NCBI RefSeq assembly: GCF_029229925.1 | Contig: NZ_CP107254.1 | Span: 1,364,001-1,428,000 of the forward strand | Length of the DNA stretch: 64,000 nucleotides | Direction: 5' to 3' | Origin: Halorhabdus sp. BNX81 | Lineage (GTDB): Archaea > Halobacteriota > Halobacteria > Halobacteriales > Haloarculaceae | Shown here: positions 19,423 to 28,742 of the stretch, one piece after another | Layout of the letters: each line of letters opens with the position of its first letter | Numbering within the stretch: position 1 is the stretch's first letter | Made by a program: the position numbers and the translations under genes | Notes under the pieces: generated by a model | What the model saw: the letters and a program-made list of their open reading frames with translations, nothing else | Told to the model about the DNA's origin: nothing | Databases searched by the model: none

Positions 19423-20328
19423 ATGACGGAAACCGATCTCGAAGATCTACGTCGGGGTACTGATCTCGTCAAGCGTGGCTTCGCGAAGATGCAGAAAGGC
19501 GGCGTCATCATGGACGTCGTCAGCCCGGAACAGGCCCGGATCGCCGAGGACGCCGGTGCTGTCGCCGTCATGGCCCTAGAGGCCGTCCCGGCTGACATCC
19601 GCAAGCGCGGCGGCGTCGCCCGGATGGCCGACCCGGCGGACATCCAGGAGATCATCGACGAGGTTTCGATCCCGGTGATGGGCAAGTCTCGGATCGGCCA
19701 CACCAAGGAGGCCCAGATCCTCGAAGCCATCGGCGTGGACATGGTCGACGAGAGCGAGGTCCTGACGCCCGCCGACGACGCCTATCACATCGACAAGCGC
19801 GACTTCACGACCCCGTTCGTCTGCGGGGCACGGAATCTCGGCGAAGCCCTGCGCCGGATCGACGAGGGCGCGGCGATGATCCGGACCAAAGGTGAGGCCG
19901 GCACGGGCGACGTCAACCAGGCCGTCCACCACCAGCGGACGATCAAGGGTGCGATCCGGCAACTCGACGGCATGAGCCACGAGGAACGCGAGGCATGGGC
20001 ACGAGAACACGAAGCCCCAGCCGAACTCGTCCACGAGACCGCCGAGATGGGTCGTCTCCCGGTCGTCAACTTCGCCGCCGGCGGGATCGCGACGCCCGCC
20101 GACGCAGCCCTGATGATGCACCACGAGTGTGACGGCATCTTCGTCGGCTCGGGCATCTTCGGCGCGGAGGACCCGGAAGCGATGGGTCGGGCGATCGTCG
20201 AAGCCGTCAACAACCACGACGACCCCGAACGGCTGGCCGAGATCGCCGCCGGAACAGGCTCCGGCATGAAGGGTGACGCCAACGTCGATCTACCCGAGGA
20301 CGAGCAGTTGCAGGGACGGGGCGTCTGA
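19423..20328 (+). CDS. pdxS: Pyridoxal 5'-phosphate synthase, lyase subunit PdxS
   Basis: PdxS makes the vitamin B6 cofactor from ribose 5-phosphate, glyceraldehyde 3-phosphate and ammonia. The protein shows [20 protein letters not shown], the catalytic-Lys regions (MGKSRIGH and [11 protein letters not shown]) and the phosphate-binding [18 protein letters not shown] and GSGIF. ATG at 19423 yields 301 residues, the usual family size. An in-frame ATG at 19363 would add a Ser/Thr-rich tail and also has a TATA-like TTTAAA box at a leaderless distance, so that start is not excluded. The glutaminase PdxT is not in the window. Confidence 0.95.
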   Translation: MTETDLEDLRRGTDLVKRGFAKMQKGGVIMDVVSPEQARIAEDAGAVAVMALEAVPADIRKRGGVARMADPADIQEIIDEVSIPVMGKSRIGHTKEAQILEAIGVDMVDESEVLTPADDAYHIDKRDFTTPFVCGARNLGEALRRIDEGAAMIRTKGEAGTGDVNQAVHHQRTIKGAIRQLDGMSHEEREAWAREHEAPAELVHETAEMGRLPVVNFAAGGIATPADAALMMHHECDGIFVGSGIFGAEDPEAMGRAIVEAVNNHDDPERLAEIAAGTGSGMKGDANVDLPEDEQLQGRGV

Positions 20329-20441
20329 GACGTTTTTACTACCCTCGTGTCGTCATTCGGCAAGACATTGTTTTTTCACTGTGACCAACAGCCATCACCG
20401 TCACAGAAACATCCAAGTTCGCGCACCCCGCTTTGGCGGAT

Positions 20442-21629
20442 ATGGCCTCTCTCGCCTCTCTGGTCTCGGAATTTCAACAGTTTCTGGAGAGCCTGGCATC
20501 GACACAGGCGCGCATCGCGGCGACCGTTGCCGTCGGGATGCTTGCCATCATCGTCGCCGCGTTCATCCTGCCGGTCGGCCTCGATCGAGCGTATCGGCTC
20601 ATGTCGACCCGTCTCGGGACAAGTCGACTCGCCGATTGGATCCGACTCGTCGGTGAGTACGTTCCACGGACGGTCGCCGAGGCCTTTGTCCGCCTCGTTC
20701 AGGGTCTGGTCCTGGCGGCAGCAGGGCTTGCTTTGCTGGTTATCTGGGGGCTCGTTGATACCGCGGAGTTGGTCCTGCGATATCTCGGCGGGTCGTTGCC
20801 GGTTCTCGGTCGTGGGAGCCTAACGCTGGTGGTTGCTCTTCTGGCGTACGTCGGGGCGGACCAGTACAAACAGATGGTCGTCCGGATCGGCAAGGAGGCC
20901 ACCTGGCTGACCGATCACCAGCAGGAGATCGTGATCCGGCTGGGACAGATTGGGATCCTCCTGACAGCCGGCCTTGTCGTTCTCACCGTCTGGGAGGTCA
21001 ACTTACAGGGACTGCTGGTCGGGGCGGGCTTTCTCGGCATCGTCGTCGGTCTCGCCGCCCGCCAGACGCTCGGCGCGCTGATCGCCGGCTTCGTGTTGAT
21101 GTTCTCGCGCCCGTTCGAGATCGGCGACTGGATCGAGATCGGCGAGGAGGAAGGGGTCGTCACCGACATCACGATCATGAACACGCGCCTGGAGAACTTC
21201 GACGGCGAAGTCGTTTATCTCCCGAACGACCGCGTCAACGAACAGGCGATCGTCAACCGGAGTCGCCGTGGCTCGCTCCGGCTCCGCGTCGACGTCGGCA
21301 TCGACTACGACAGCGACCCCGAACACGCAAAGGCCGTTGCCCTGGAGACGATCAAGGAGATCGACGTCATCGCGGACGGCCCGCCGCCACAGATCGTCCC
21401 GAAGTCCTTCGGCGATTCAGCCGTCATCCTGGAGATGCGCTTCTGGATCGATCACCCGACGCCGCCCCGGAAGTGGAACGCGGTCGAACGGGTCGTCACA
21501 GCGGTAAAGACCGCCTTCGAACGCGAGGGGATCAAGATCCCGTTCCCACAGCGCGAACTCAGCGGCCGCGCCGAAACCAACGGCTTCCAGGTCCAGGAAT
21601 CAGCAAGTGGGAGCGAGGATGTCAGATAA
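20442..21629 (+). CDS. MscS-family mechanosensitive channel
   Basis: The 395-residue protein has about four to five membrane helices before the pore helix (LQGLLVGAGFLGIVVGLAARQTLGALIAGFVLMF), followed by the MscS beta domain start PFEIGDWIEI and the C-domain through KIPFPQRELS. It should open on membrane tension and release solutes after osmotic downshock. ATG at 20442 is preferred to a TTG three codons earlier. A second MscS-type gene is present at 50760, so this strand of chromosome encodes two. Confidence 0.9.
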   Translation: MASLASLVSEFQQFLESLASTQARIAATVAVGMLAIIVAAFILPVGLDRAYRLMSTRLGTSRLADWIRLVGEYVPRTVAEAFVRLVQGLVLAAAGLALLVIWGLVDTAELVLRYLGGSLPVLGRGSLTLVVALLAYVGADQYKQMVVRIGKEATWLTDHQQEIVIRLGQIGILLTAGLVVLTVWEVNLQGLLVGAGFLGIVVGLAARQTLGALIAGFVLMFSRPFEIGDWIEIGEEEGVVTDITIMNTRLENFDGEVVYLPNDRVNEQAIVNRSRRGSLRLRVDVGIDYDSDPEHAKAVALETIKEIDVIADGPPPQIVPKSFGDSAVILEMRFWIDHPTPPRKWNAVERVVTAVKTAFEREGIKIPFPQRELSGRAETNGFQVQESASGSEDVR

Positions 21630-21659
21630 CAGCAGCACAGCCGGCTTTCATCGACGTGT

Positions 21660-22544
21660 TCAGTACAATCGCGCCCCGTCGCCGATGCTGGTCTGATAGG
21701 CACGGGCGTCGATACCGCGATCGTCGAACGTATCGAGCATCGCGTTGGCAACAGCCCGCTGGTCGTGGGCTCGCGTGACTGCGAGGACGGCCGGGCCGGC
21801 CCCGCTGATCGTGACGCCGGTCGCACCGGCTGCAAGCGCTGCATCCCGGACGGCATCGTAGCCGTCGATGAGCTTTGCCCGTGCCGGCGTGACGACGCTG
21901 TCCTCCATCCCCTGCCCGACGAGCGCCGGGTCGTCGCGGTACATCCCGGCGGTGAGCGTCGCCGCGTTGCCGACCGTCTCGACCAGTTGCTCGACAGTCG
22001 TCTCCGTCGGCACTACCTTCCGTGCGTCCCGTGTCGAGACGACGATTTCCGGGAGTGTCACGACGATGGAGATATCGGTATCGACCTGTGTAACGCCGCC
22101 GGGTGTGGCGATCGTGAACCCGCCGAGAATCGCCGGAGCAACGTTGTCGTCGTGGGCATCGCCGGAGACGACGGCTTCGCCCTTTGCGGCGATCGGGACG
22201 AGTTCCTTCCGGGATTTCCCCCGCTCGTAGAGATCGTTGAGTGCGACGGCCGCCGCCGCGGCGCTGGCGGCCGAAGAGCCCAGGCCCGATGCCGGTCGAA
22301 TGCCCTTGTCGATCTCGATGTGGGCGGGCGCATCGAGTGCGTCGGCGACGGCTCCCACGGTGTTTTTCTCGGGATCCTCCGGAATGAATTGACTCCCGGC
22401 TCCAGTCACTTCGATGGTCGTCCGGTCGGCTCGCTCGACGCGAACGACATCAGCCGGGCGGGAAAGCGCGATCCCAAAAACGTCGAACCCGCTCCCGAGA
22501 TTCGCGCTCGTCGCCGGGGCTCGCGCCGTGCGCATACCCGTCAT
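21660..22544 (-). CDS. thrB: Homoserine kinase (GHMP family)
   Basis: ThrB phosphorylates homoserine on the way to threonine. The 294-residue protein has the N-terminal APATSANLGSGFDVFG, the GHMP ATP-binding loop GIRPASGLGSSAASAAAAA and the C-terminal GVTISGAGPAVLA. ATG at 22544 gives MTGMRTARAPATSA; the internal ATG at 22535 is an equally good start. The longer frame to 22601 crosses the divergent promoter region and is unlikely. The gene is divergent from the histidine kinase gene. Confidence 0.93.
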   Translation of the reverse strand: MTGMRTARAPATSANLGSGFDVFGIALSRPADVVRVERADRTTIEVTGAGSQFIPEDPEKNTVGAVADALDAPAHIEIDKGIRPASGLGSSAASAAAAAVALNDLYERGKSRKELVPIAAKGEAVVSGDAHDDNVAPAILGGFTIATPGGVTQVDTDISIVVTLPEIVVSTRDARKVVPTETTVEQLVETVGNAATLTAGMYRDDPALVGQGMEDSVVTPARAKLIDGYDAVRDAALAAGATGVTISGAGPAVLAVTRAHDQRAVANAMLDTFDDRGIDARAYQTSIGDGARLY

Positions 22545-22609
22545 TTCCGGACTGCGGTCAAAAAGGTAGCGAACCCAACCGCGGCGATGACCCCTAAACA
22601 TAAGCCACC

Positions 22610-22627
22610 GTCCCCCGAATCGGGGAC
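22610..22627. repeat. Short inverted repeat at the histidine kinase promoter
   Basis: Arms GTCCCC (22610-22615) and GGGGAC (22622-22627) flank six bases. The repeat lies 13 bp before the kinase ATG and downstream of a CTAAACATAA TATA-like element, so it overlaps the expected transcription start. It could be an operator or an mRNA 5' hairpin. Confidence 0.35.
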
Positions 22628-22639
22628 ATAGTAGCGTCG

Positions 22640-24829
22640 ATGGTGCAACTCTCAGTCCCCGTCCTGGTTGCTGCTGGTAGTGCTGGTGGTGGTGTCATCT
22701 CCGCCTGGTTGGCCGTCTTCGCGTGGCAACGGCGTGCAGTTGACGCGGCCGGTCCCTTTGCCGCACTTGCCGCCGCCGTCAGCGTCCTGTCGTTCTGTTA
22801 TGCGGGTGGGTTGATAGCGGACTCGACAACGACCGCGTCGATACTGCTGACGGCCGGGAACGTCGCTGGTTCGCAAGTGGCTCCGCTATGGGTCGTGTTT
22901 GCGATCGTCTACACGCGGTTCGAGCAGTATCAGCGACCGTCGATCTACGCGTTGCTGTGGGTCGGCCCGCTGGCCTATGTCCTGTTGCTGGTGACGGCAC
23001 CGGTCCACAGCCTCGCTGACACGGCGGTACAGTTCCAGACCGTCGCCGGAATTACGGCGCCAGTTCCCGCCACCGACATCGCCACGGAGGCCTATACGGC
23101 GTTTTCGTATCTGCTGTTGGTCGGCGGATACCTCCAGCTTGTGCGCTTTCTGATCGAATCCCGGAACGTCTATCGCCAGCAGACTGTCGCGATCATCATC
23201 GGGAGTGTCGTCCCGCTAACCGCCAACGCGTTGTTCGTGATGGGCTTTAGTCCGCATCCCGGCTTGAACCCGACGCCGCTGGCCTTCGTTATCACTGGTG
23301 GGATTGTCGGCTGGGCGCTGTTCGAGTACGATCTGCTCTCGATTGCGCCGCTGGCCAGCGATCTGGTCGTCGACGAGTTGCCCGACCCGGTGATCGTTCT
23401 CGATGAGAGCGATGTCGTGGTCGATCACAACACGGCAGCCGAGGCTGCGTTCGAAGCGAACGAACTGACCGGACGGGACATTTCGGCGGTCGTTCCCGAG
23501 TTCACCGAGCGTCAGGGCACTGATCGGCTGATTTCGGCCACCGCACCAGCCCAGTCGGACTCAACGGCATTGTACAACCCTCAGACGACCGAGATTACCG
23601 ACCAGCATAGCCAGTACCGTGGCCGGCTGATCGTCTTCCGAAACGTGACGGCCCAGCAGCGGCGCCTCGACCGGATCGAAGCCCTTCAGGCGGCGACCGA
23701 GGCACTCATCGACGCACGTATCGACGACGAAATCGCCGAGGTCGCCGTCTCGTTCGTCGATCGGATCCTCGATCAGGAGATCGCCGTCGTCTTCGTCGCC
23801 ACCGACGACGGCGCACAGCTCCGTCCGGCAGCAGTTTCGGAATCGATCGACGCAGCGAGCGACGGTCAGCCGCCGAATCTGACCGCCAACGACGGAACGC
23901 TCTGGGCCCGATATCAGCAATCGGATGCGGACGGTGTCGTCTCCGCGGACTGGGAGTGGGAACCGCTGACTGCGGTCGACCTCGACGAACTACTGGTGCT
24001 ATCACTGGGCGATCACGGGCTGTTCTGTATCGGCTCCGCCGAAACGGGATATACAGTCGGGGATCGACAGTTCGCCAGGATACTTGCCGACGGGACGGAA
24101 ACGGCACTCGACCGCGTGGCCCACGAACAGGATCTCCGGGAGAGTCGCCGGGTCGTCCGACAGCACACCGAACAACTCGAATTCCTCAACGGCGTCCTCC
24201 GACACAACATCCGCAACGGGATGCAGGTCATCGAGAGTAACGTCAGCTTACTCGATGCACACATCGACACCGATCCGGACAGCCAACAATATCTTTCACG
24301 GATCCGGGATCGAACGGGAGAACTCTCGACGCTGACCGCCAGGATCCGTTCGATCACCGATACCGTGACGACCGACCCGGGGAACCGTTTGTGGCCAGTC
24401 GAACTGCGCCCGGCACTCAAAGAGCAGATCGCGGAGATCGAACGGCGACATAAAGACACGTACATTGAACTACACCACGACGGAAACCCGGTCGTCCTGG
24501 CGAATGGACTGCTCGAAGACGTCTTCGAGATCATCTTACAGAACGCCGTCGAGCACAACGATGCCGACCGGACGCGCATCGAGATCGACGTGAAACACGT
24601 CGGGGACTGGATCCAGGTGCACATTGCCGATAACGGCCCCGGCGTCTCCGATCACCTGAAAGAGTCACTGTTCGAGCGGAACGTCTCGGTCAGTGAGACG
24701 GCACACGGGTTCGGATTGTATTTCGTGGCGCTGATTCTCGACCTCTTCGGCGGCGACGTCTGGTTCGAGGACAACGAGCCACGGGGCGCGATCGCCGTTC
24801 TGGAGTTCCAGCGCGCACCCGACGAGTAA
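22640..24829 (+). CDS. Sensor histidine kinase with N-terminal 7TM, PAS-like and GAF-like domains
   Basis: The 729-residue protein has seven hydrophobic segments in residues 1-215, like the 7TM N-terminal domain of haloarchaeal kinases. A PAS-like region follows (about 230-335, DPVIVLDESDVVVDHNTAAEAAF), then a GAF-like region (about 340-480). The phospho-acceptor His is in LNGVLRHNIRNGMQ (about residue 521). The ATPase domain carries N-box QNAVEHND, G1 DNGPGV and G2 GFGLYF. It should autophosphorylate in response to a membrane or intracellular signal. No response regulator gene lies nearby, so the partner is unknown. Confidence 0.92.
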   Translation: MVQLSVPVLVAAGSAGGGVISAWLAVFAWQRRAVDAAGPFAALAAAVSVLSFCYAGGLIADSTTTASILLTAGNVAGSQVAPLWVVFAIVYTRFEQYQRPSIYALLWVGPLAYVLLLVTAPVHSLADTAVQFQTVAGITAPVPATDIATEAYTAFSYLLLVGGYLQLVRFLIESRNVYRQQTVAIIIGSVVPLTANALFVMGFSPHPGLNPTPLAFVITGGIVGWALFEYDLLSIAPLASDLVVDELPDPVIVLDESDVVVDHNTAAEAAFEANELTGRDISAVVPEFTERQGTDRLISATAPAQSDSTALYNPQTTEITDQHSQYRGRLIVFRNVTAQQRRLDRIEALQAATEALIDARIDDEIAEVAVSFVDRILDQEIAVVFVATDDGAQLRPAAVSESIDAASDGQPPNLTANDGTLWARYQQSDADGVVSADWEWEPLTAVDLDELLVLSLGDHGLFCIGSAETGYTVGDRQFARILADGTETALDRVAHEQDLRESRRVVRQHTEQLEFLNGVLRHNIRNGMQVIESNVSLLDAHIDTDPDSQQYLSRIRDRTGELSTLTARIRSITDTVTTDPGNRLWPVELRPALKEQIAEIERRHKDTYIELHHDGNPVVLANGLLEDVFEIILQNAVEHNDADRTRIEIDVKHVGDWIQVHIADNGPGVSDHLKESLFERNVSVSETAHGFGLYFVALILDLFGGDVWFEDNEPRGAIAVLEFQRAPDE

Positions 24830-24914
24830 TTCAGCCCGGAATATCCGTTGCTGTCGGGAATCGCCCGGGGACCACAGCAAAAAGCATATTCACCGTACCG
24901 GCCAATTCCAGTCC

Positions 24915-26228
24915 ATGATCGGCGTCGTCGGCGGCGGGGTCGCAGGACTGGCAGCAGCACGTCGTCTCCAGAAGGCGGGATACGACGTCATGGTGCTCGA
25001 AGCGAGTGACGACCTCGGCGGACTGGCGGCGACCTACGAAACGAAGGGGGACCCGATCGAGCGGTACTATCATCACCTCTCGAAGTCCGAAGAGACGATC
25101 GTCGAGCGGTTCGAGGAACTGGGACTCGGATCTGACCTGGTGTGGGGCTACGGCAGCGACGCCTACTACGTCGACGGTGTGGTCCATCCGATGGACAAAC
25201 CCTGGGAGATTCTCGCCTATCCGCACCTCTCGCTGTATGACAAGTTCCGCCTCGGCCTGCTCGTGTTGGACGTCGATATCCGCGGGGGGATCCCCTCCTT
25301 TGACACCTACGAGCAACTCGAAGACTTCGAGGACGTTCCAGTCAAGGAGTTTATCCTCGATCACACGTCTCGGGGCTGTTTCGAGCGGTTTTTCAAGCCG
25401 TTGCTCGAGGCGAAGTTCGGCGAGCGCTGGGAAGACGTCAGCGCCGCGTGGCTCCTCGGCCGCGTGAAGTTCCGCGGCGAACGGGATCCGTTGCGGGGGG
25501 AACTGCTGGGCTACCCACTTGGCGGATTCGGCAGCCTGATCGACGCGCTTGTCGATTCCGTCGGCATGATGGACATCTTTACCGGGGAGCGTGTGACCGA
25601 TATCGGTATCGAGGACGGGGCCGTTCAGTCGGTGACCGCCGAAACAGACCTGGGAGCCGTTCCTTACACAGTCGACGGCGTCGTCATCGCCACGATGCCC
25701 GACGTACTGGAGTCGATCACGGGCTATGCATGTGACATCGACTTCCAGGGCACCGTCTGTTCGGTCATCAGCATGGCGGAAACGCTGACAGACACCTACT
25801 GGCTCAACATTGCCGACGACGCCCCCTTCGGCGCACTCATCGAACACACGAACTTCGTCTCGCCGGAGCAATACGGTGGCGAGCACCTGCTGTACGCCGT
25901 CAAATACATCCAGGATTTCGAGGACGAACTCTGGCAAATGGACGACGAACGCGTCGAGGAAACGTGGCTCGCCGGCATCGAGGATCTATTTCCCGACTTC
26001 GACCGGGCATCCGTCAACTGGATCGAAACCTCGCGAAGCCCGAAGACCGCGCCCATCTACGAGCGGGGCTATCTCGAGAAGGTGATCCCCTATGACCTGA
26101 GCGGGGAGGTGGCAGACGGCGTCTATTACGCCGGCATGGCCTCGCGGGCACAGTACCCCGAACGCTCGCTCAACGGCGCGTTCGTCGCCGGTGAGACAGC
26201 CGCCGAGCGACTCATCCAAAACCAGTAG
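24915..26228 (+). CDS. FAD-dependent amine-oxidase/protoporphyrinogen-oxidase-like oxidoreductase
   Basis: The 437-residue protein begins with a dinucleotide-binding fold (MIGVVGGGVAGLAAARRLQKAG, then VMVLEASDDLGGLAATY). It ends with the second FAD contact region GVYYAGMASRAQYPERSLNGAFVAGETAA. This layout is shared by flavin amine oxidases, phytoene desaturases and UDP-galactopyranose-mutase-like proteins. The middle part, with RYYHHLSKSE and YPHLSLYDKFRLG, is close to a group often found near cell-surface glycan genes. The substrate cannot be assigned. It converges with the DUF6149-like gene. Confidence 0.88.
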   Translation: MIGVVGGGVAGLAAARRLQKAGYDVMVLEASDDLGGLAATYETKGDPIERYYHHLSKSEETIVERFEELGLGSDLVWGYGSDAYYVDGVVHPMDKPWEILAYPHLSLYDKFRLGLLVLDVDIRGGIPSFDTYEQLEDFEDVPVKEFILDHTSRGCFERFFKPLLEAKFGERWEDVSAAWLLGRVKFRGERDPLRGELLGYPLGGFGSLIDALVDSVGMMDIFTGERVTDIGIEDGAVQSVTAETDLGAVPYTVDGVVIATMPDVLESITGYACDIDFQGTVCSVISMAETLTDTYWLNIADDAPFGALIEHTNFVSPEQYGGEHLLYAVKYIQDFEDELWQMDDERVEETWLAGIEDLFPDFDRASVNWIETSRSPKTAPIYERGYLEKVIPYDLSGEVADGVYYAGMASRAQYPERSLNGAFVAGETAAERLIQNQ

Positions 26229-26272
26229 CACAACGCAGCTGCGTACTCCAGACACATTCGACAGGCCGGCTC

Positions 26273-26881
26273 TCAGCCCTCTACCTCAGCGTCGTCGACG
26301 GCGTCCGGATCAACGCCGGGGGCTGCCTCGACATCGACTTCCTCGGGTTCTTGGCCGCCGCCGATCACGACCTCGCCGTCATCCGTCTCGACGTAGACGT
26401 CGTCGGCGAACCCGCCGATCGCGTGCGGGTGGTCGGGATCGTCGAGTTTCTCCGGCGTCGAGGGTGCGTCCGGGAGTCCGCCCTCGGGTGCGAACTCGCC
26501 GAGGGGGTCGTCGATCGTGATGCCGTGGGATTCGAAGAAGTCGGCGTAGCGGTCGTAGTGGGCCTCGACTTCCTCGACGGGGAACTCCATCATCTCGGTC
26601 CAGCCGTGGTTATAGAAGTCGAAGTTTGCCTGCGCGTGAGTGATCTCGCGGGCTTGGGCCTCGGGATAGCCTTCCTGGAGTGCCGCGACATAGGTGTCCA
26701 TGGTCGCGTCGAACATGGCCGCTAAGCGCTCGCGCCGCTCTTCCTGGCGTTGTTCATCGGCCCAGTCCAGGAAGAAGTCGGTGTGGATATCGACCAGTTT
26801 GTCGGCCACCATCTCACCGACGACCGGGGCAGTCAGACTTTGCTTGGCTGCCCAGTGTTTGACGCCTTGTTTGAGTTTCAT
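26273..26881 (-). CDS. Conserved haloarchaeal protein (DUF6149-like)
   Basis: The 202-residue protein starts MKLKQGVKHWAAKQSLTAPV and contains AREITHAQANFDFYNHGWTEMMEF and VEAHYDRYADFFESHGI, a combination matching DUF6149. It is mainly helical with an acidic, Pro-rich C-terminal tail (EEVDVEAAPGVDPDAVDDAEVEG). ATG at 26881 is chosen over 26905 because MKLKQ matches the family start. No catalytic motif can be recognised and the function is unknown. Confidence 0.82.
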   Translation of the reverse strand: MKLKQGVKHWAAKQSLTAPVVGEMVADKLVDIHTDFFLDWADEQRQEERRERLAAMFDATMDTYVAALQEGYPEAQAREITHAQANFDFYNHGWTEMMEFPVEEVEAHYDRYADFFESHGITIDDPLGEFAPEGGLPDAPSTPEKLDDPDHPHAIGGFADDVYVETDDGEVVIGGGQEPEEVDVEAAPGVDPDAVDDAEVEG

Positions 26882-26963
26882 CGTACCGGGGCCTATACCC
26901 TCCATTCACATCAATTCCGGGACGACGGCAACGACGCACAGGGCGCTCGTTGTCCCTCTCGGC

Positions 26964-27257
26964 GTGACTCTCGTCAGTTGCTTGGTCGTCGTTTACGGGT
27001 TGCGCTGGGCCGCCATCGGTTTCATGGCCGGCACACGGCAATCGGATCCGAACCCCGCGGTTCAGTTCACTCCGTTCCTCGGGCTCTTGCTGGTGGTGAT
27101 CGGGCTGGAGGTGTGGGAACGCAGATGGACTGCGTGGTCGCTTGCTGTCATCATCTCTGGCGAGATACTCATCACATCTCTTCACCGGATGGCGTTCACG
27201 TTCGACGTCGTCGTGGCCGTGATCATCGTCGGCTACCTGTTCGTCAAACTGAACTAG
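26964..27257 (+). CDS. 97-residue membrane protein, GTG start
   Basis: From GTG at 26964 the frame encodes three hydrophobic segments (VSCLVVVYGLRWAAIGF, FLGLLLVVIGLEVW, and WSLAVIISGEIL) plus a C-terminal helix ending VVAVIIVGYLFVKLN. The regular alternation of membrane helices and basic loops (ERRW, HRM) is not expected of a chance frame. No ATG is available between the divergent gene and this point. I do not recognise the family. It is divergent from the DUF6149-like gene by 82 bp. Confidence 0.6.
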   Translation: MTLVSCLVVVYGLRWAAIGFMAGTRQSDPNPAVQFTPFLGLLLVVIGLEVWERRWTAWSLAVIISGEILITSLHRMAFTFDVVVAVIIVGYLFVKLN

Positions 27258-27286
27258 TATTTCACCGCTAGGTTGGGGGCACGGCA

Positions 27287-27375
27287 GTCTAGCCCTGAGT
27301 GAATGCCCGTGTGGAAACGGGAACGGTCGAACTGGGCTAGACGGGAGAGACCCATCACAGGGTGTTCGGTCTCTC
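27287..27375 (+). other. Two adjacent strong hairpins, candidate structured leader or small RNA
   Basis: The first element has arms GTCTAGCCC (27287-27295) and GGGCTAGAC (27334-27342) enclosing a smaller hairpin with arms CCCGT and ACGGG (27306-27321). The second has arms GAGAGACC (27345-27352) and GGTCTCTC (27368-27375). A TATA-like AGTATTTC (27256-27263) is about 26 bp upstream, so a transcript could begin right at the first stem. The FAD oxidoreductase ATG is at 27449, and another hairpin lies just before it. The strand is assumed from the downstream gene. It matches no RNA family that I recognise. Confidence 0.4.
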
Positions 27376-27427
27376 GCCTCGAACAGTTCCAGCCGATAGA
27401 TTGTGACGATAGCAATCCACATTAGGC

Positions 27428-27445
27428 CCCGGTACGAACACCGGG
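27428..27445 (+). repeat. Hairpin immediately upstream of the FAD oxidoreductase start
   Basis: Arms CCCGGT (27428-27433) and ACCGGG (27440-27445) flank six bases and end three bases before the ATG at 27449. In an mRNA with a leader this would occlude the start codon region. Confidence 0.4.
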
Positions 27446-27448
27446 AGC

Positions 27449-28690
27449 ATGACCACGTCGCACGTGATCCTCGGCGACGGCATCGCCGGGAGTTCCGCCG
27501 CGGAAACGATCCGTGAAGCGGATCCCGACGCCGACGTCACGATCATCACCGACGAGGGCGAACCCCTGTACAACCGCATTCTCATCAAGGAGTTCGCCAA
27601 AGGAACCCTCCCCGAAGAACCCGTCTCGATCCACGAGGAGGAGTGGTACGAGGAACGGGACATCGACCTCGAACTCAATACCCGCGTCACGTCCGTCGAT
27701 ACCGACGCGAACGTCGTCGAGGCCCAGGACGGAGCCACCTACGAGTACGACAAACTTCTCGTGGCCACCGGCGGCACGCCGACGAGGCTCCCGGTCGAAA
27801 ACAGTGACGCCGAGGGAGTCCACTACTTCTGGACGTTCAAGGACGCACGGGCGATCCGTGACCACGCTGCCGAGGCTGAAACGGGTGTGATCGTCGGGGC
27901 CGGGCTGCTCGGCATCGACCTCGCTGCGATCTGTGGCGCACAGAACGTCGAGGCCGACTACCTCATGCGTGGCAACCGGTGGTGGCGCTACGCGCTGAGC
28001 CTCGACGGCGCGGAGATCATCCACGAGGCGCTCAGGCACAAAGGCGTCACGCCCGTCTTCGATAGCGGCGTCGAACGGTTCGAAGTCGACGACGACGGTC
28101 ATGTCACGGGAGCTGTGGACGCAAACGGCGAATTTCACGCGGGAGAATTCGCCGCCGTCGCGATCGGCCTGGATTTCAACACGGCATTTCTCGAAGACAC
28201 GGCGGTTGAACTCGATGACGGCATCGTCGTCGACGAACACATGCGGACAGGCGTAGAAGATATCTACGCGGCTGGCGACCTGACGCGGTATTACGACGTC
28301 ATTCTCGACGAACGCGCCCAGAACGGCTCGTGGGGGAGTGCCAAAGAACAGGGCGTCGTCGCCGCCGAGAACATGGTCGCCGACGAGCCAGTCGAGACGT
28401 TCCGGTACGTCTCTTCGTACTCGATTACACACTTTGAGTTCCCGTTTCTGTCCTTTGGTCACCCGACGATCGGCGACGACGAGGCCGAACGGAAGTACTC
28501 AGACACCGAGTGGCGGCGGCTCACGTTCAAGGACGGCCAACTCATCGGCGGCGTCCTGATCGGCGACCTCTCCCAGCAACAGGCGTTCAAACAGATCATC
28601 CGTGAAGAGCGGCCTGTCGCCGACCAAAAGGAGAAGCTCCTCGAACCCGACGTCGATCTCGACGCACTGCCAGCCCCCGCTGTCGAGTGA
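27449..28690 (+). CDS. NAD(P)/FAD-dependent pyridine nucleotide-disulphide-type oxidoreductase
   Basis: The 413-residue protein has an FAD-binding start (HVILGDGIAGSSAAETIREADP), a second nucleotide-binding motif (TGVIVGAGLLGIDLAA), and the C-terminal FAD motif (GVEDIYAAGDL). An extra C-terminal domain contains SITHFEFPFLSFGHPTIG and a long acidic tail. It is related to NADH-rubredoxin reductase and the large subunit of assimilatory nitrite reductase, but lacks a redox CxxxxC. The electron acceptor is unknown. It is preceded by an unusual array of hairpins and followed 52 bp later by a DUF7124-like gene. Confidence 0.9.
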   Translation: MTTSHVILGDGIAGSSAAETIREADPDADVTIITDEGEPLYNRILIKEFAKGTLPEEPVSIHEEEWYEERDIDLELNTRVTSVDTDANVVEAQDGATYEYDKLLVATGGTPTRLPVENSDAEGVHYFWTFKDARAIRDHAAEAETGVIVGAGLLGIDLAAICGAQNVEADYLMRGNRWWRYALSLDGAEIIHEALRHKGVTPVFDSGVERFEVDDDGHVTGAVDANGEFHAGEFAAVAIGLDFNTAFLEDTAVELDDGIVVDEHMRTGVEDIYAAGDLTRYYDVILDERAQNGSWGSAKEQGVVAAENMVADEPVETFRYVSSYSITHFEFPFLSFGHPTIGDDEAERKYSDTEWRRLTFKDGQLIGGVLIGDLSQQQAFKQIIREERPVADQKEKLLEPDVDLDALPAPAVE

Positions 28691-28742
28691 TCGGACTCGC
28701 CGGATCGACACCGTTTTGCTCGCCACGCCAATTTTTCAGGAC

